A stretch of DNA of 35,221 bases from Streptomyces sp. SID14436 (lineage in GTDB: Bacteria; Actinomycetota; Actinomycetes; Streptomycetales; Streptomycetaceae), in assembly GCF_010548465.1 (NCBI RefSeq), contig NZ_JAAGMD010000870.1, positions 1-35,221 of the forward strand, in the 5' to 3' direction. The position numbers and the translations under genes are program-made. How positions within the stretch are numbered: the first letter of the stretch is position 1; every line of letters starts with the position of its first letter. Below are positions 1 to 6,718 of the stretch, piece by piece. The notes beneath the pieces are model-generated. The model was given only the letters and a program-made list of their open reading frames with translations. It was not told the DNA's origin and searched no databases.

Positions 1-306
1 CGGTCCGGCGGACGCGGCGGAACCGGGCGCCGGCGTCGCGTCGTCCGTGCCGGCCGTGTTCTCCGTGTCCTTGACGGGCTTGCGCACGACGACCGGCGGA
101 ATGGGCCGGGATCCGGGGATGTTGATCCGGATCCGGGTCGTCAGCGTGGTCTCGGTCTTGCGTTCCTCCGGCCGCGCGGCCGAACGGCCGGCGTCCGTAC
201 CCTCGTCCGGGATCGCCGGGATCCCGTAGGGCGGGGTGCCCGACGGGTAGGCGGCCGCGCCGCGCCCGTCGGGCCCGGTGGACGGAGTGTCAGTTTCACG
301 ACTCAA
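1..306 (-). CDS. Unknown protein, N-terminal part (cut by window edge)
   Basis: This reading frame is open on the minus strand from a TTG at 306 to the window edge, giving 102 residues. The TTG is preceded by GGGAG at an 8-base spacing, which is why I chose it. The visible N-terminus is rich in Pro, Gly, Thr and Asp. It then has a more conserved-looking block around residues 50-77 (RKTETTLTTRIRINIPGSRP, followed by a PPVVV-K stretch). I see no signal peptide or membrane segment in this part. I do not recognise a named family. I have an impression that Streptomyces membrane or secreted proteins of unknown function begin this way, but cannot confirm it. It lies 192 bp downstream of the mshB pair on the same strand and may be a separate unit, because a palindromic repeat lies between them. 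Confidence 0.6.
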   Translation of the reverse strand, partial: MSRETDTPSTGPDGRGAAAYPSGTPPYGIPAIPDEGTDAGRSAARPEERKTETTLTTRIRINIPGSRPIPPVVVRKPVKDTENTAGTDDATPAPGSAASAGP

Positions 307-353
307 GGCAGGTTCTCCCGGTTGGCTCCGCCGCCCGTCTCGACCTCACGACG

Positions 354-393
354 GAGGTCCCCCCGGCTCGGGCGAAGCCGAGTTCGGGGGAGG
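354..393. repeat. Streptomyces-type intergenic palindrome, possible terminator
   Basis: The left arm CCCCCGGCTCGG and the right arm CCGAGTTCGGGGG pair around a GCGAAG loop with one small internal mismatch. The element sits between the stop of the membrane gene at 499 and the start of the next minus-strand gene at 306. Stem-loops with a GCTTCGC-like loop and C/G-run feet are common between Streptomyces genes, so this is likely a dispersed intergenic palindrome that may also end transcription of the mshB pair. Confidence 0.45.
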
Positions 394-498
394 CTCGGCG
401 GCGCGCACCACCATACTGGCCACATCCGGCCGGTTTCCCACGACCGCTGGGGAAACCCACACCGGACCCGCACGCCCGTGAAACGGCGAAGGAGTACG

Positions 499-912
499 TC
501 ACTTGCCACGTCGCGCGGGACCGCCGCCCGGTTGCCGCCCCGCGCCCAGGGTGGCGCAGATCACAGCGACGGCGATGCCGCCGAGCAGGAAGAGGTAGGA
601 GCCGCTTCCCGCGGCGAACAGGAAGTCGCCCTCGGGGCGGCTGGCGGTGAGCAGGATGACGGTCAGGGTCCAGCCCGCGGCGGCACTGACCGCCCCGCCC
701 CGGGAGCCCATGGCCCGGGCCGCGCCCAGGCACAGCCCGGCCTCCCCGGCGAGGGCCAGCAACAGCCCGGCCGGGAACCAGCCCGGCTGCACCAGCGACC
801 CGGCCACCGCGACCACGGCGCCGAGCACCAGCAGCCCCAGGTGGGCGGCGATCCGCGCGGGCGAGGGCGGGCGCAGCGGCTGGGCGAGCGCTGAGGTGGT
901 CCGGTCGCTCAT
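499..912 (-). CDS. Small integral membrane protein next to mshB (possibly DUF6113)
   Basis: This 137-residue protein has about four hydrophobic segments, at roughly residues 23-42, 47-66, 79-91 and 106-124. Its N-terminus is short and polar ([20 protein letters not shown]) and its C-terminus is basic and Gly/Pro-rich. Its ATG overlaps the mshB stop by one base (TGATG) and a GGGGAGG ribosome site lies inside the mshB end, so the two genes are very likely co-translated. I think such proteins are filed under DUF6113, but that is recollection. No catalytic motif is visible. The coupling to mshB suggests a link to mycothiol or simply conserved co-transcription; the sequence does not decide which. 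Confidence 0.8.
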   Translation of the reverse strand: MSDRTTSALAQPLRPPSPARIAAHLGLLVLGAVVAVAGSLVQPGWFPAGLLLALAGEAGLCLGAARAMGSRGGAVSAAAGWTLTVILLTASRPEGDFLFAAGSGSYLFLLGGIAVAVICATLGAGRQPGGGPARRGK

Positions 913-1814
913 CACGCCTCCCCGGCACCGGTTCCGGCGAACAGGTCGGTCTCCGGCACACCGGGGCGTTCGCCGGAGACCAGCTCGAAGTACTCGGTGG
1001 TGAACAGCGGCTGCGCCAGCTCGTTGGAGAGCACGAAGTACGGTTCGGCCACCGTGATCTGGGTGGCGTGGGCGCGCATCGCGGCGGCCTTGGCGGCGGC
1101 GTGGGCGGTGCCGTCGATCACGGTGGTCACGCGCGCGTCGTCGACCACGCCCGGGACGTCGTCCACGGAGGCCGCCTTGTCGAACGGCGTGCCCGCGAGG
1201 TCGTCGGCCAGGCGCGCGAACGCCTCCTCGGCCACGGAGCGGGGCATGCGGGTCCAGTACACCTTGGGGACCGTCCAGCCGCCCTCCCCGGCCGCGAGCT
1301 CGACGGCGCGCATCGCGACGCGGTGGGCCTGGATGTGGTCGGGGTGCCCGTAGCCGCCGTGGTCGTCGTAGGTGACGAGGACCTGCGGCCGCACCTCCCG
1401 GATCACCTCGGCGAGCAGCCCGGCGGCCGCGTCGACGTCGGCCTGCCAGAAGCAGCCGGGGTCGTCGTTGTCGGGCAGCCCCATCATGCCGGAGTCGCTG
1501 TAGCGCCCGGCCCCGCCGAGGAGCCGCACGTCGCTCACGCCGAGCGCCCGCGTGGCCTCCCGCAGTTCGCCCAGCCGGTGCTGCCCGAGGGCGGCGCCGC
1601 TCAGGTGCGCCAGCTCCGGCGGAATGACCTCGCCGCGCTCCCCGAGGGTGCAGGTGACCAGCGTGACGTGGACGCCCTCGGCGGCGTACCGGGCCATGGT
1701 GGCGCCGTTGGTGATCGACTCGTCGTCCGGGTGCGCGTGCACCAGCAGCAGGCGTCGGCCGGAGGGGGATGGGGGTCCCCCGGGCCGGGAGCCGGGAGAG
1801 GGCGATTCCGTCAT
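912..1814 (-). CDS. mshB: GlcNAc-Ins deacetylase MshB (mycothiol biosynthesis)
   Basis: MshB is the zinc-dependent deacetylase that removes acetate from 1-D-myo-inosityl-2-acetamido-2-deoxy-glucopyranoside to give GlcN-Ins. This is the step before MshC in cytosolic mycothiol synthesis. The protein has 300 residues, the usual length. It carries the LmbE/PIG-L signature AHPDDES, with His28 and Asp31 as likely zinc ligands and Asp30 as the likely general base. GYGHPDH follows, with His157 and His160, the latter matching the third zinc ligand of the mycobacterial enzyme. The substrate-loop sequence after GERGEV and the YSDSGMMG block are typical of MshB rather than Mca. The first 20 residues are a Pro/Ser/Gly-rich extension, longer than in mycobacteria, so a later start is possible. 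The small membrane gene is coupled directly downstream. Confidence 0.93.
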   Translation of the reverse strand: MTESPSPGSRPGGPPSPSGRRLLLVHAHPDDESITNGATMARYAAEGVHVTLVTCTLGERGEVIPPELAHLSGAALGQHRLGELREATRALGVSDVRLLGGAGRYSDSGMMGLPDNDDPGCFWQADVDAAAGLLAEVIREVRPQVLVTYDDHGGYGHPDHIQAHRVAMRAVELAAGEGGWTVPKVYWTRMPRSVAEEAFARLADDLAGTPFDKAASVDDVPGVVDDARVTTVIDGTAHAAAKAAAMRAHATQITVAEPYFVLSNELAQPLFTTEYFELVSGERPGVPETDLFAGTGAGEA

Positions 1815-1874
1815 GGGTCCACCCTATGAGAACCGCCCCTCGGCACAGGCCCGGGATCGTCCGATCACGCCCTT

Positions 1875-2762
1875 TCACGCCCTTCTCAGGCACTCGCGGC
1901 AGAGACCGGGCTCGGGCGCGCGGAATGCGCGGTCGCAGCCGTCGCAGTTCCGCAGCGGATTCTGCGGTGCGGCCGGTGGATCGGCGGCCGGCTCGCGGTA
2001 CGGAGCCGGGGGCGGGAGCTGGGCGGCGAGGCGGTGCGCCAGGAAGGCGGCGGGGCGTCGTAGGCCCTCGGGCGGCAGGTCGGCGGTCAGAGCCCGGCGG
2101 ACGGTCGCGGGGGTGACGTCCCGCTCCAGCCAGGCGGCGACGCCCGGGGTCAGGTGTGCTGTGTCGGGCACGGACAGGAGCAACCGGGAGTCGTGGCGGC
2201 GGAGGTCCGCGAGGAGGTCGGCGGCGGCCCGGAACAGCGCGGGCACGTGACACTCGGGGCGGGGTACGGCAGGGAGCGGCTTGCGCGGCGTGCGCGTGGT
2301 CGCCTGTGGCGGGCGCTCCCCGCCGGGCTTCTGCCGGCTCGGGTGCGGCTGCGGCTGTGCTTCCGGTGCCGCCGAGGGCTCCGGCCGGTGGGTGGTGCGG
2401 GGAGAGGGGCCGGGCCGGTTGCAGGAGACCGTGCGGGTCACGATGCGGCCGGAGGGCGTGCGGACGCGTTCGCGGCGCAGGTAGCCGTGGCACTCCAGCT
2501 CGCGCAGGGCGGCGGCGATGCGGGTGGCCCCCTCGGGAAACCTTGCGGTGAGGGTCTTGATGTCGGCCGGGGCGCCCTTGGGCAGCGACTGGAGGTGCGT
2601 GCCGAGCCCGATGGCCAGCAGGGAGAGTTCCCGGTGCTGGGCGAGGTGGTTGCCGATCACCGTGAAGCGGGTGGTGTGGCGGGTGTTGTCGTGCTGGAGC
2701 CCGCGGGTCGCGCCAACGCGGGCCTGGGCGTGCGGGTGCACGCTAGGGTTCTGGGTACCCAT
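1875..2762 (-). CDS. Winged helix-turn-helix protein with C-terminal zinc ribbon
   Basis: The protein has 295 residues. Roughly residues 30-110 look like a winged HTH: helices around SLLAIGLGTHLQSLP, then KTLTARFPEGATRIAAALREL as the recognition region, then GYLRRERVRTPSGRIVTRT as the wing. A Pro-rich linker covers about residues 115-165. A second helical region covers about 170-250. The end carries CDGC and CREC (Cys273, 276, 288, 291), a four-cysteine zinc ribbon. Proteins of this type occur in many copies in Streptomyces and are annotated only as helix-turn-helix proteins; target and signal are unknown. The ATG at 2762 lacks a convincing ribosome site at the right distance. A TAGGAC hexamer ends 7 bases before it, which would suit a leaderless message, though no matching -35 box is evident. 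It probably does not belong to the mshB pair, 60 bp downstream. Confidence 0.75.
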   Translation of the reverse strand: MGTQNPSVHPHAQARVGATRGLQHDNTRHTTRFTVIGNHLAQHRELSLLAIGLGTHLQSLPKGAPADIKTLTARFPEGATRIAAALRELECHGYLRRERVRTPSGRIVTRTVSCNRPGPSPRTTHRPEPSAAPEAQPQPHPSRQKPGGERPPQATTRTPRKPLPAVPRPECHVPALFRAAADLLADLRRHDSRLLLSVPDTAHLTPGVAAWLERDVTPATVRRALTADLPPEGLRRPAAFLAHRLAAQLPPPAPYREPAADPPAAPQNPLRNCDGCDRAFRAPEPGLCRECLRRA

Positions 2763-2993
2763 CAGGAAGGTCCTATCTTCCTCGGTGGTCAGGCCCTCGC
2801 CTTTGGGATTGCCGTCCCGGCGGGGGCCGTCTCATGTCTGTGGTCGGGGTGGTGCGTTCGTCGTGCTGAGCGTCGGGCCTCGGAGGACGGAAAATCCAGC
2901 CGAAGCGGAGATGTTCACCCGCCCGAGTGAGCGCGGCCACGGGCGGGAGGGGTGGGGCTCGGTGGGAGTTCTTTCCCCCTCGTTCCTTGTCCT

Positions 2994-3461
2994 TCAGCCG
3001 CCGGCGGCACCGGAACCCGAGGGGTCGGGTTCCGGCGGCGCGAGGTCGATCTCCGCCCAGACGACCTTGCGCGGGAACCGTCCCTCGCCGACCCCCCAGC
3101 GGTCCGCGAGCGCGTCCACGAGGAGCAGCCCGCGCCCCGACTCCGCGCCGGCGACCGGATCCCGGAGCACGGGGCGCCGGTCACCGCGCGTGTCGGTGAC
3201 CTCGATGCGGAGCGTGGCGCCGACCACGAGGAGCGTCAGGCGGAAGCTGCGGCCCGGAACACGGCCGTGGGTGGCCGCGTTGGCCGCCAGTTCGGCGACG
3301 ACGTGGCCCGCCGCCTCCGCCGGAAGCCCCCAGTCGCGCAGCGCGTCAACCGCGAGCAGGCGGGCGAGGCGGGCACCGCGCGGGGTGGACGACAGCAGCA
3401 CGCTGACGTTGCGGACCTCGCCGTCGGGTCGGGTCCTGGTCTGGGTAATTTCCTGATTCAC
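2994..3461 (-). CDS. Anti-sigma-like ATP-binding protein (HATPase_c_2)
   Basis: A 155-residue single-domain protein of the RsbW/SpoIIAB-like histidine-kinase ATPase group. Motifs in order are the N-box VVAELAANAATHG (about residues 54-66), a G1-like region IEVTDTRGDRRP (about 87-98) and GRGLLLVDALADRWG (about 109-123), ending in KVVWAEIDL. The N-box has AANAATHG where kinases have the usual Asn and His, and the key Asn is present. The start is GTG at 3461; the ribosome site is weak. It is transcribed divergently from the XRE/DUF397 pair across a 154-bp gap. This is the arrangement seen in WhiJ- and AbaA-type sets of Streptomyces, where a regulator, a DUF397 protein and such an ATPase occur together. 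The binding partner is not visible here. Confidence 0.85.
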   Translation of the reverse strand: MNQEITQTRTRPDGEVRNVSVLLSSTPRGARLARLLAVDALRDWGLPAEAAGHVVAELAANAATHGRVPGRSFRLTLLVVGATLRIEVTDTRGDRRPVLRDPVAGAESGRGLLLVDALADRWGVGEGRFPRKVVWAEIDLAPPEPDPSGSGAAGG

Positions 3462-3615
3462 GTCACTCAGCGTGTCCGACCGGGCATACCGTGACGCGTG
3501 ATTGCCCCGCTACGTACAGCTACCGTCCAAGGCTTGTCCAGCGCTGTCCGGACTGTCGATGCGGCGCGTGGGAGCGGGGCGCCACAGCACAGCACGGCAC
3601 TACGGAGGGGCGCGC

Positions 3616-4500
3616 ATGTCGGTGAACGGCGAGGCGGTGCGGGTCGGGACCGGGACGGACCGGACGGACGAGCCGGGGTGGGAGGTGGACCCGGACGACG
3701 ACTGGGCGTTGGCCGTGGTGGCCACGGTGGGGCGGCAGTTGAGGCTCCGCCGGGAGGCGGCCGGGATGCGGGTCGGCGAGTTCGCGGTGGCGGTCGGGTA
3801 CGGCGAGGACCTCGTCTACAAGATCGAGACGGGGAAGCGGATCCCCCGGCCCGAGTACTTGGACACGGCGGACGAGGTACTGGGCGCCGGAGGGCTCGTC
3901 GCCGCGATGAGGGAGGACGTGCGGAAGGTCCGGTACCCGAAGAAGGTGCGGGACCTGGCGCAGATGGAGGCACGGGCGGTCGAGATCAACCTCTACGTCT
4001 GTCACAGCATCAGCGGGCTGCTCCAGACCGCCGGGCACGCCAGGGCTGCCTTCGAGTCGCGCCAACCCGCTTACTCGCAGGAGGAGGTCGAGCGGATGGT
4101 GGCCGCACGTGTGGCTCGACAGGCCGTCTTCGAGAGGGAACCAGCGCCCACACTCGGCTTCGTCCTGGAGGAAGCACCGCTCCGACGGCCCCTCGGGGGC
4201 ACAATGGTGTGGCGCGGGCAGCTCGAACGCCTGCTTGAAGTAGGAGAGATGCGCAACGTGACGCTCCAGGTGATGCCGACGCGCTGTGAAGTGCATCCGG
4301 GCCTGGACGGCAAGATCGCGTTGCTGAAGTTCGAGGACGGCTCAGCCGTAGGGCGCGCCGAGGGTGCCTTCAATGGCCGACCGACCTCGGAACCCAGGCA
4401 ACTGCGCATCCTGGAGCTCCGGTACGGCACCATCCGGGCGCAGGCCCTCCCACCTGGGGAGTCGCTGGCCTTCATCGAGGAATTGTTGGGGGAAACATGA
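3616..4500 (+). CDS. XRE-family regulator with DUF5753 (WhiJ-like)
   Basis: A 294-residue regulator. The ATG at 3616 has GGAGGGG five bases upstream, which favours it over in-frame upstream starts. An acidic N-terminus (EVDPDDDW) is followed by an XRE-type HTH at about residues 35-95: VGRQLRLRREAAGMRVGEF, then YGEDLVYKIETGKRIP as recognition helix and turn. The rest, about 105-290, is the DUF5753 sensor-like domain, marked by YVCHSISGLLQTAGHARA, RQAVFER and MPTRCEVHPGLDGKIALLKF. Proteins of this kind (WhiJ and its many paralogues) control development and antibiotic production in Streptomyces and work with a small DUF397 partner. That partner overlaps this gene by four bases (ATGA), indicating coupled translation. 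The divergent ATPase at 2994 completes the typical trio. The DNA target is unknown; the 154-bp divergent gap is the natural candidate. Confidence 0.9.
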   Translation: MSVNGEAVRVGTGTDRTDEPGWEVDPDDDWALAVVATVGRQLRLRREAAGMRVGEFAVAVGYGEDLVYKIETGKRIPRPEYLDTADEVLGAGGLVAAMREDVRKVRYPKKVRDLAQMEARAVEINLYVCHSISGLLQTAGHARAAFESRQPAYSQEEVERMVAARVARQAVFEREPAPTLGFVLEEAPLRRPLGGTMVWRGQLERLLEVGEMRNVTLQVMPTRCEVHPGLDGKIALLKFEDGSAVGRAEGAFNGRPTSEPRQLRILELRYGTIRAQALPPGESLAFIEELLGET

Positions 4501-4769
4501 TCCGTAGGGTCTCCGCGGGGAACGCGCCGGGTCTCGCATGGTTCAAGAGCAGCTACAGCGACGGCAACGAGGGCGACTCCTGCGTGGAGGTGGCTGGGGC
4601 CTGGTTCAAGAGCAGCTACAGCAGCAGCAGCGAAGGCGACTCCTGTGTCGAACTCGCCACCGGGCCCGGCACCGTCCACGTCCGTGACTCGAAGGACGTC
4701 GCGCGCCCTCACCTGAGTTTCAGCCCCGCCGCCTGGGCCGGCTTCGTGCCGTACGCGGTCGAGGGCTGA
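4497..4769 (+). CDS. DUF397 small protein with duplicated core motif
   Basis: A 90-residue protein whose ATG overlaps the stop of the XRE gene. DUF397 proteins normally carry one WxKSSYS...CVEVA core, then VHVRDSK and a C-terminal F-xxW-xxF segment. Here the core occurs twice, at residues 15-33 and 36-54 (WFKSSYSDGNEGDSCVEVA, then WFKSSYSSSSEGDSCVELA), before a single VHVRDSKD (about 60-67) and WAGFV. DUF397 proteins act with WhiJ-type XRE regulators, apparently as antagonists or partners; some pairs have been described as toxin-antitoxin-like. The duplication enlarges the usual roughly 60-70-residue protein by one 21-residue unit. The gene ends 17 bp before the convergent amidase gene. Confidence 0.9.
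   Translation: MIRRVSAGNAPGLAWFKSSYSDGNEGDSCVEVAGAWFKSSYSSSSEGDSCVELATGPGTVHVRDSKDVARPHLSFSPAAWAGFVPYAVEG
4539..4658 (+). repeat. 63-bp in-frame tandem duplication inside the DUF397 gene
   Basis: The unit starts at 4539 and again at 4602. Each copy opens with the same 17 bases (TGGTTCAAGAGCAGCTA) and encodes a 19-residue motif plus a two-residue spacer. The copies agree at 14 of 19 residues. They differ by silent third-position changes (GAG/GAA, TGC/TGT) as well as replacements, so the duplication is not a perfectly fresh copy. Confidence 0.85.
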
Positions 4770-4786
4770 TCCGGCGGCGACGGGCC

Positions 4787-6238
4787 TCACACGTCCTGGA
4801 TCCGCCGGAACGGCCGGTCGGCCTCCAGGGCGAACGCCAGCTCCAGCAGCGTGCGTTCCGCGCCGGGGCGGCCGGAGAACATGACGCCGACGGGGAGGCC
4901 GTCCGGGGTCGTGTGGTCGGCCGGTACGGAGATCGACGGGGTGCCGACGACGTTGTTGACCGGGGTGAACGCCACGTAGTCGACGAGGCGTCCGATCAGC
5001 GTGGCGTACGGCACGGCCGGGCTGAGGTGGCCGAGGCGCGGGGTGGTGTGGGCGAGGACCGGGGACAGGATCACGTCGAGGCCGCGGAACGCCGCCGCGT
5101 AGGCGAACGGGGTGCGCTTCAGCCGGCGCAGCACGCCCGGGGTGCTGCGCCACCGGGCGACGTACATCTCGCGCAGGCCGCGGCTCAGGCCGTCCATGCG
5201 GTGGCGGTCGAAGTCGTCGCCGATCCGTCGGCCGGTGACGCCGATCAGGAACGACAGCAGTCCCCAGTAGGTGAGGAAGTCGTCCGTGAACCGGGGGTCG
5301 AGGGCGAGGTCCACCGGCTCGATGGTGTGGCCGAGCCGTTCCAGGCGCTGCGCCGTCTCCGTCACCGCCGTCCTGGTGTCGTCGTCGGAGCGGACGCCGT
5401 TCGGGGAGTCCACCAGGAGCCCGATGCGCAGGGGGCGTCCGGGCGGGCCCTCGACGAGGCCGACGGGCGGCAGCTTCGGGTTCCGCCAGTGCTCCTCCGC
5501 CGCCGCGAGGAAGGCGGCGCTGTCGCGCACCGAGCGGCTGACGACGCCGTCGGTGACGAGGTCGATGGGCAGTTGACGGCCCTGTGCGTTCGCCACCACC
5601 CGGCCGCGGGTGGGCTTCAGTCCGACGAGTCCGCAGCAGGCGGCGGGGATGCGGATGGAGCCGCCGCCGTCGTTGGCGTGGGCGATCGGCACCGCCCCGG
5701 CGGCGACCAGGGCGGCGCTGCCGCCGGAGGAGCCGCCCGCGGAGTGGCCGGTGTGCCACGGGTTGCGGACGGGCTCGCCCTCCTCGTACTCGGTGCTGGC
5801 GTTGAAGCCGAACTCGGGCAGCCGGGTCTTGCCGAGCACGGTGACTCCGGTGCTCAGGAACTGCCGGGTGAACGGGGCGTGCCGTCCGGCCGTCCTGGGC
5901 CGGAAGGCGAGGCTGCCGTGCCCGGAGGGCAGGCCCTGGTAGTCGGTGTTGTCCTTGACGAAGGTCGGCACCCCGGCGAGGGCACCGCCGGTACCCGGCT
6001 CCCGGGCGGGGAGGTCGAGGTGCGCCTCGACGGCGTGGAGGCGGGCGTCGGCGGCCCGGACCCGGGCCGCCGCGTCGCGGGCGGCCTCGGCCGCGCTCAC
6101 CTCGCCCCGGCGGATCGCCTCGGCGAGGGCGACCGCGTCGTGGTCGCCGAGTGCGTCGTCCCGGAAGACGTGCACGCGGCCGCGCGCCTCGTCCGGTCCC
6201 TCGTGCCGTGCCTCGCTCCGGTCCTCGGAAGTCGTCAC
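4787..6238 (-). CDS. Amidase-signature family amidohydrolase
   Basis: A 483-residue enzyme of the amidase-signature family, which hydrolyses C-N amide bonds with a Ser-cis-Ser-Lys triad. All three are visible: Lys95 in FVKDN, the cis-Ser in GHSAGGSSGGSAA (about 170) and nucleophile Ser194 in ANDGGGSIRIPA. The length and the end (PVGVMFSGRPGAERTLLELA) fit stand-alone amidases. This is not clearly GatA, since the usual gatC/gatB neighbours are absent. The substrate cannot be read from sequence. There is no signal peptide, so it should be cytosolic. The start is GTG at 6238 with GGCGGAG six bases upstream; the first 35 or so residues are acidic and variable, so a later start is possible. Two inverted repeats at 6264-6299 lie immediately upstream and look like operator sites. 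It is convergent with the DUF397 gene. Confidence 0.88.
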   Translation of the reverse strand: MTTSEDRSEARHEGPDEARGRVHVFRDDALGDHDAVALAEAIRRGEVSAAEAARDAAARVRAADARLHAVEAHLDLPAREPGTGGALAGVPTFVKDNTDYQGLPSGHGSLAFRPRTAGRHAPFTRQFLSTGVTVLGKTRLPEFGFNASTEYEEGEPVRNPWHTGHSAGGSSGGSAALVAAGAVPIAHANDGGGSIRIPAACCGLVGLKPTRGRVVANAQGRQLPIDLVTDGVVSRSVRDSAAFLAAAEEHWRNPKLPPVGLVEGPPGRPLRIGLLVDSPNGVRSDDDTRTAVTETAQRLERLGHTIEPVDLALDPRFTDDFLTYWGLLSFLIGVTGRRIGDDFDRHRMDGLSRGLREMYVARWRSTPGVLRRLKRTPFAYAAAFRGLDVILSPVLAHTTPRLGHLSPAVPYATLIGRLVDYVAFTPVNNVVGTPSISVPADHTTPDGLPVGVMFSGRPGAERTLLELAFALEADRPFRRIQDV

Positions 6239-6263
6239 CGTCGGCTCCGCCCTGCGCGCGTGG

Positions 6264-6299
6264 ATGATGGTCCCGCCATCATTGCTTACCGACGGGTAA
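6264..6299 (-). promoter_or_regulatory. Two adjacent inverted repeats before the amidase (candidate operators)
   Basis: ATGATGG-TCCCG-CCATCAT (6264-6282) is a perfect 7-bp inverted repeat. TTACC-GACG-GGTAA (6286-6299) is a perfect 5-bp repeat of the form often bound by TetR-family regulators. They end 25 bases before the amidase GTG, where a repressor would cover the promoter or transcription start. The gap between the amidase start and the upstream small gene is only 85 bp, so the repeats fill much of it. Confidence 0.45.
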
Positions 6300-6323
6300 C
6301 ACGCGAGGGGCCGGGGCCGGCGA

Positions 6324-6518
6324 TCAGAACTTGATGCTGCCGATCATCCCCGCGATGTTGTTCGTCAGCTCGCTGATCGTGGGCGCCACGGTCGACGACG
6401 CCAGGTAGAAGCCCAGCAGCATGCACACCACCGCATGGCCGGCCTTCAGACCCGACTTCTTGATCAGCAGGAAGACGATGATCGCCAGCAGCACCACCGC
6501 CGAAATCGAGAGTGCCAC
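6324..6518 (-). CDS. Small membrane protein, 64 residues
   Basis: This gene uses a GTG at 6518 with a near-perfect GGAGGTG ribosome site eight bases upstream, which makes it a convincing small gene. It has two hydrophobic stretches, about residues 4-19 (ISAVVLLAIIVFLLIKK) and 27-45 (GHAVVCMLLGFYLASS), separated by a basic turn (KKSGLK), then a polar Thr/Asn-rich tail. I recall a small membrane protein being annotated at the equivalent place in other Streptomyces, but no function. A possible promoter is TTCAAC, 18 bases, TATTCC upstream on this strand. It lies 85 bp upstream of the amidase and is divergent from the peptidase; a direct link to either is not shown. Confidence 0.8.
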   Translation of the reverse strand: MALSISAVVLLAIIVFLLIKKSGLKAGHAVVCMLLGFYLASSTVAPTISELTNNIAGMIGSIKF

Positions 6519-6718
6519 GGCGGCTCACCTCCAAAGATCCCAGGACGCGGGGGTAGGAATACGCAGGAGCATGGGGGCAGTTGAATCGGGAGCAGATCAA
6601 TCCACAGAGGGGCCAGCAGGTTCATACCCACTATGCGCTAACGATCATAACTATCTGTACGTGCGCATCGGTCGGCGCACGGCCGCACAAGGGGGCGCAC
6701 GGCCAATATGGTCAAGGC

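Noticed and set aside
1770..1800. GGGGGTCCCCC palindrome inside the start of mshB
   Set aside because: It lies within the N-terminal extension codons of mshB. It may be derived from a dispersed repeat but the evidence is too thin, and GC runs of this kind are frequent here.
499..2493. A long minus-strand open frame spanning mshB and the HTH gene region
   Set aside because: It is the out-of-frame shadow of mshB; only its last 137 codons (912 to 499) form a real gene. The rest is Arg/Pro-rich shadow sequence.
4770..4809. TCCGGCGG and CCGCCGGA inverted arms between DUF397 and amidase genes
   Set aside because: The right arm lies inside the amidase gene and the loop is 24 bases, so a terminator is doubtful.
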